From: Pseudomonas sp. PD9R
GTDB lineage: Bacteria; Pseudomonadota; Gammaproteobacteria; Pseudomonadales; Pseudomonadaceae
Assembly: GCF_019200975.1 (NCBI RefSeq)
Contig: NZ_JAHTMR010000013.1
Location: forward strand, 62,001-126,000
DNA length: 64,000 bases
Direction: 5' to 3'
The notes beneath the pieces are model-generated. The model had not been told where the DNA came from, did no database searches, and was given only the letters and a program-made list of their open reading frames with translations. This document shows positions 63,331 to 64,000 of the stretch, piece after piece; the first letter of the stretch is position 1, and the number at the start of each line of letters is the position of its first letter. Made by a program: the position numbers and the translations under genes.

Positions 63331-63656
63331 ACCTTCTCTCCCAGAGCCGTGCTCGCCGCTTTCGGGCTATCGGTCTTGTCGGTGAATTGTGGCTTGGTGC
63401 CGATCTTGTAGGTTTCGAGAATCTCGTAGGTCACGGTGTCGCGGGTGGCGTTGAAGTACTGACGGCAACCGGCGGCGTGGATCCACAGTTCATGGTGCAG
63501 ACCGCGAGGGTTGTCGCGGAAGAACATGTAGTCGCCCCACTCCTCGTCGGTGCAACTGGTCGGGTCCAGTGGACGCGGAATGTGCGCCTGGCCGGATGCG
63601 TGGAATTCCTCTTCGGAGCGCAGTTCGCCGCAGTGAGGACAGAAGATATGCAACAT
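63327..63656 (-). CDS. soxD: Sarcosine oxidase delta subunit
   Basis: A 109-residue subunit that binds zinc through FCPHCGELRSEEEF and later Cys/His (LWIHAAGCRQYF). It begins MLHIFCPHCGE, typical for SoxD. AGGAG precedes the ATG. It overlaps soxA by four bases and follows soxB after a 14-base gap. Confidence 0.95.
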   Translation of the reverse strand: MLHIFCPHCGELRSEEEFHASGQAHIPRPLDPTSCTDEEWGDYMFFRDNPRGLHHELWIHAAGCRQYFNATRDTVTYEILETYKIGTKPQFTDKTDSPKAASTALGEKV

Positions 63657-63670
63657 GGGGATTTCTCCTG

Positions 63671-64000
63671 TTAGTGGGCAACCGCAGCAGCGCCATGTTC
63701 ATCGATCAACGCACCGTTGTGAAAACGGTCGATGGAGAAAGGTGCGGCCAACGGATGCATTTCACCCTTGGCCAGACTCGCGGCAAACACATTGCCCGAG
63801 CCAGGTGTTGCCTTGAAGCCACCGGTGCCCCAACCGCAGTTGAAGAACATGTTCGGTACCGGGGTTTTCGAAATGATTGGGCAGGCATCCGGCGTGGTAT
63901 CGACGATGCCGCCCCACTGACGGTTCATGCGTACCCGCGACAGCACAGGGAACATCTCGACGATCGCCTGAATGGTGTGTTCGATCACCGGGTATGAACC
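63671..64000 (-). CDS. soxB: Sarcosine oxidase beta subunit, C-terminal part
   Basis: The last 109 codons; the frame is open to the right edge. The visible part shows the FAD-contacting end of the DAO fold: [39 protein letters not shown]. SoxB carries covalent FMN and non-covalent FAD and holds the sarcosine site. The N-terminal Rossmann motif lies outside the window. Confidence 0.94.
   Translation of the reverse strand, partial: GSYPVIEHTIQAIVEMFPVLSRVRMNRQWGGIVDTTPDACPIISKTPVPNMFFNCGWGTGGFKATPGSGNVFAASLAKGEMHPLAAPFSIDRFHNGALIDEHGAAAVAH

Noticed and set aside
60307-63411. A 1034-codon open frame on the plus strand opposite soxA
   Set aside because: It lies wholly antisense to a full-length, well-supported gene, runs into the BIME, and encodes a His/Ala/Gly/Val-rich sequence with no domain. 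High G+C at third positions of soxA explains the lack of stops.

Overview
The window is chromosomal DNA of a Pseudomonas, most likely from the P. fluorescens complex. The grounds are gene content and order (davBA next to a pqq cluster, bioBFHCD next to a set of large acyl-CoA dehydrogenases, soxBDAG-purU-fdhA), the high G+C coding sequence, and about twenty Pseudomonas-type REP/BIME inverted repeats in the gaps. I see no tRNA, rRNA, CRISPR, insertion sequence, prophage or origin. Both ends cut genes: an Lrp/AsnC regulator at the left and soxB at the right.

Region by region. 1-2931: end of an Lrp-type regulator, then lysine 2-monooxygenase and 5-aminovaleramidase (davB, davA), the entry to lysine catabolism through 5-aminovalerate. 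2974-13558: an extended PQQ cluster, pqqF-A-B-C-D-E, an S9 peptidase, a Pmp3-like membrane peptide, a class III aminotransferase and a LysR regulator. The 24-residue pqqA gene lies behind a palindrome and a short overlapping reading frame and is followed by a hairpin. 13785-26641: three paralogous acyl-CoA dehydrogenases of about 600 residues. The second and third are separated by a block holding a membrane diguanylate cyclase, a secreted di-haem peroxidase-like protein, a 1.1 kb AT-rich regulatory gap, and a divergent exported cysteine-rich protein of unknown function. A 98-residue protein with a flagellar-rod-like N-terminus follows. 26764-31339: bioB-F-H-C-D on the minus strand. 31432-41384: mostly housekeeping or single-gene units: ComF-like, ModE-like, PhoX, SrkA, RarD, GcvR, malate synthase G and a stand-alone receiver.

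41593-44283: a cNMP/CBS/DUF294 protein coupled to a DEDDh exonuclease. 44486-50012: an iron-responsive cell-surface signalling set (ECF sigma, FecR, TonB receptor with STN domain, PepSY protein, 59-residue membrane peptide). 50290-55684: MFS transporter with a clear promoter and operator, GST, secreted retropepsin-like protein, acyltransferase, DUF2780 protein and a FAS1 protein. 55740-57055: a second ECF sigma/anti-sigma pair of SigK/RskA type. 57167-64000: fdhA, purU, soxG, soxA, soxD and soxB (partial), which demethylate sarcosine to glycine and dispose of the resulting formaldehyde and formyl-tetrahydrofolate.

The strongest candidate for something undescribed is the divergent di-haem peroxidase/exported protein pair (19155-24176). 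Each gene has a similar G/C-run element about 355 bases upstream of its start codon, in the same orientation relative to its gene, and the exported protein has a sigma-54-like promoter. Other points of interest are tandem PsrA-like boxes before one dehydrogenase, a possible ATT start for the second ECF sigma, short leader frames before pqqA and the DUF294 gene, two DnaA boxes between rarD and gcvR, and BIMEs of three different families at three successive junctions of the sarcosine operon. All functional statements come from reading the sequence and remembered family knowledge; no search was run.
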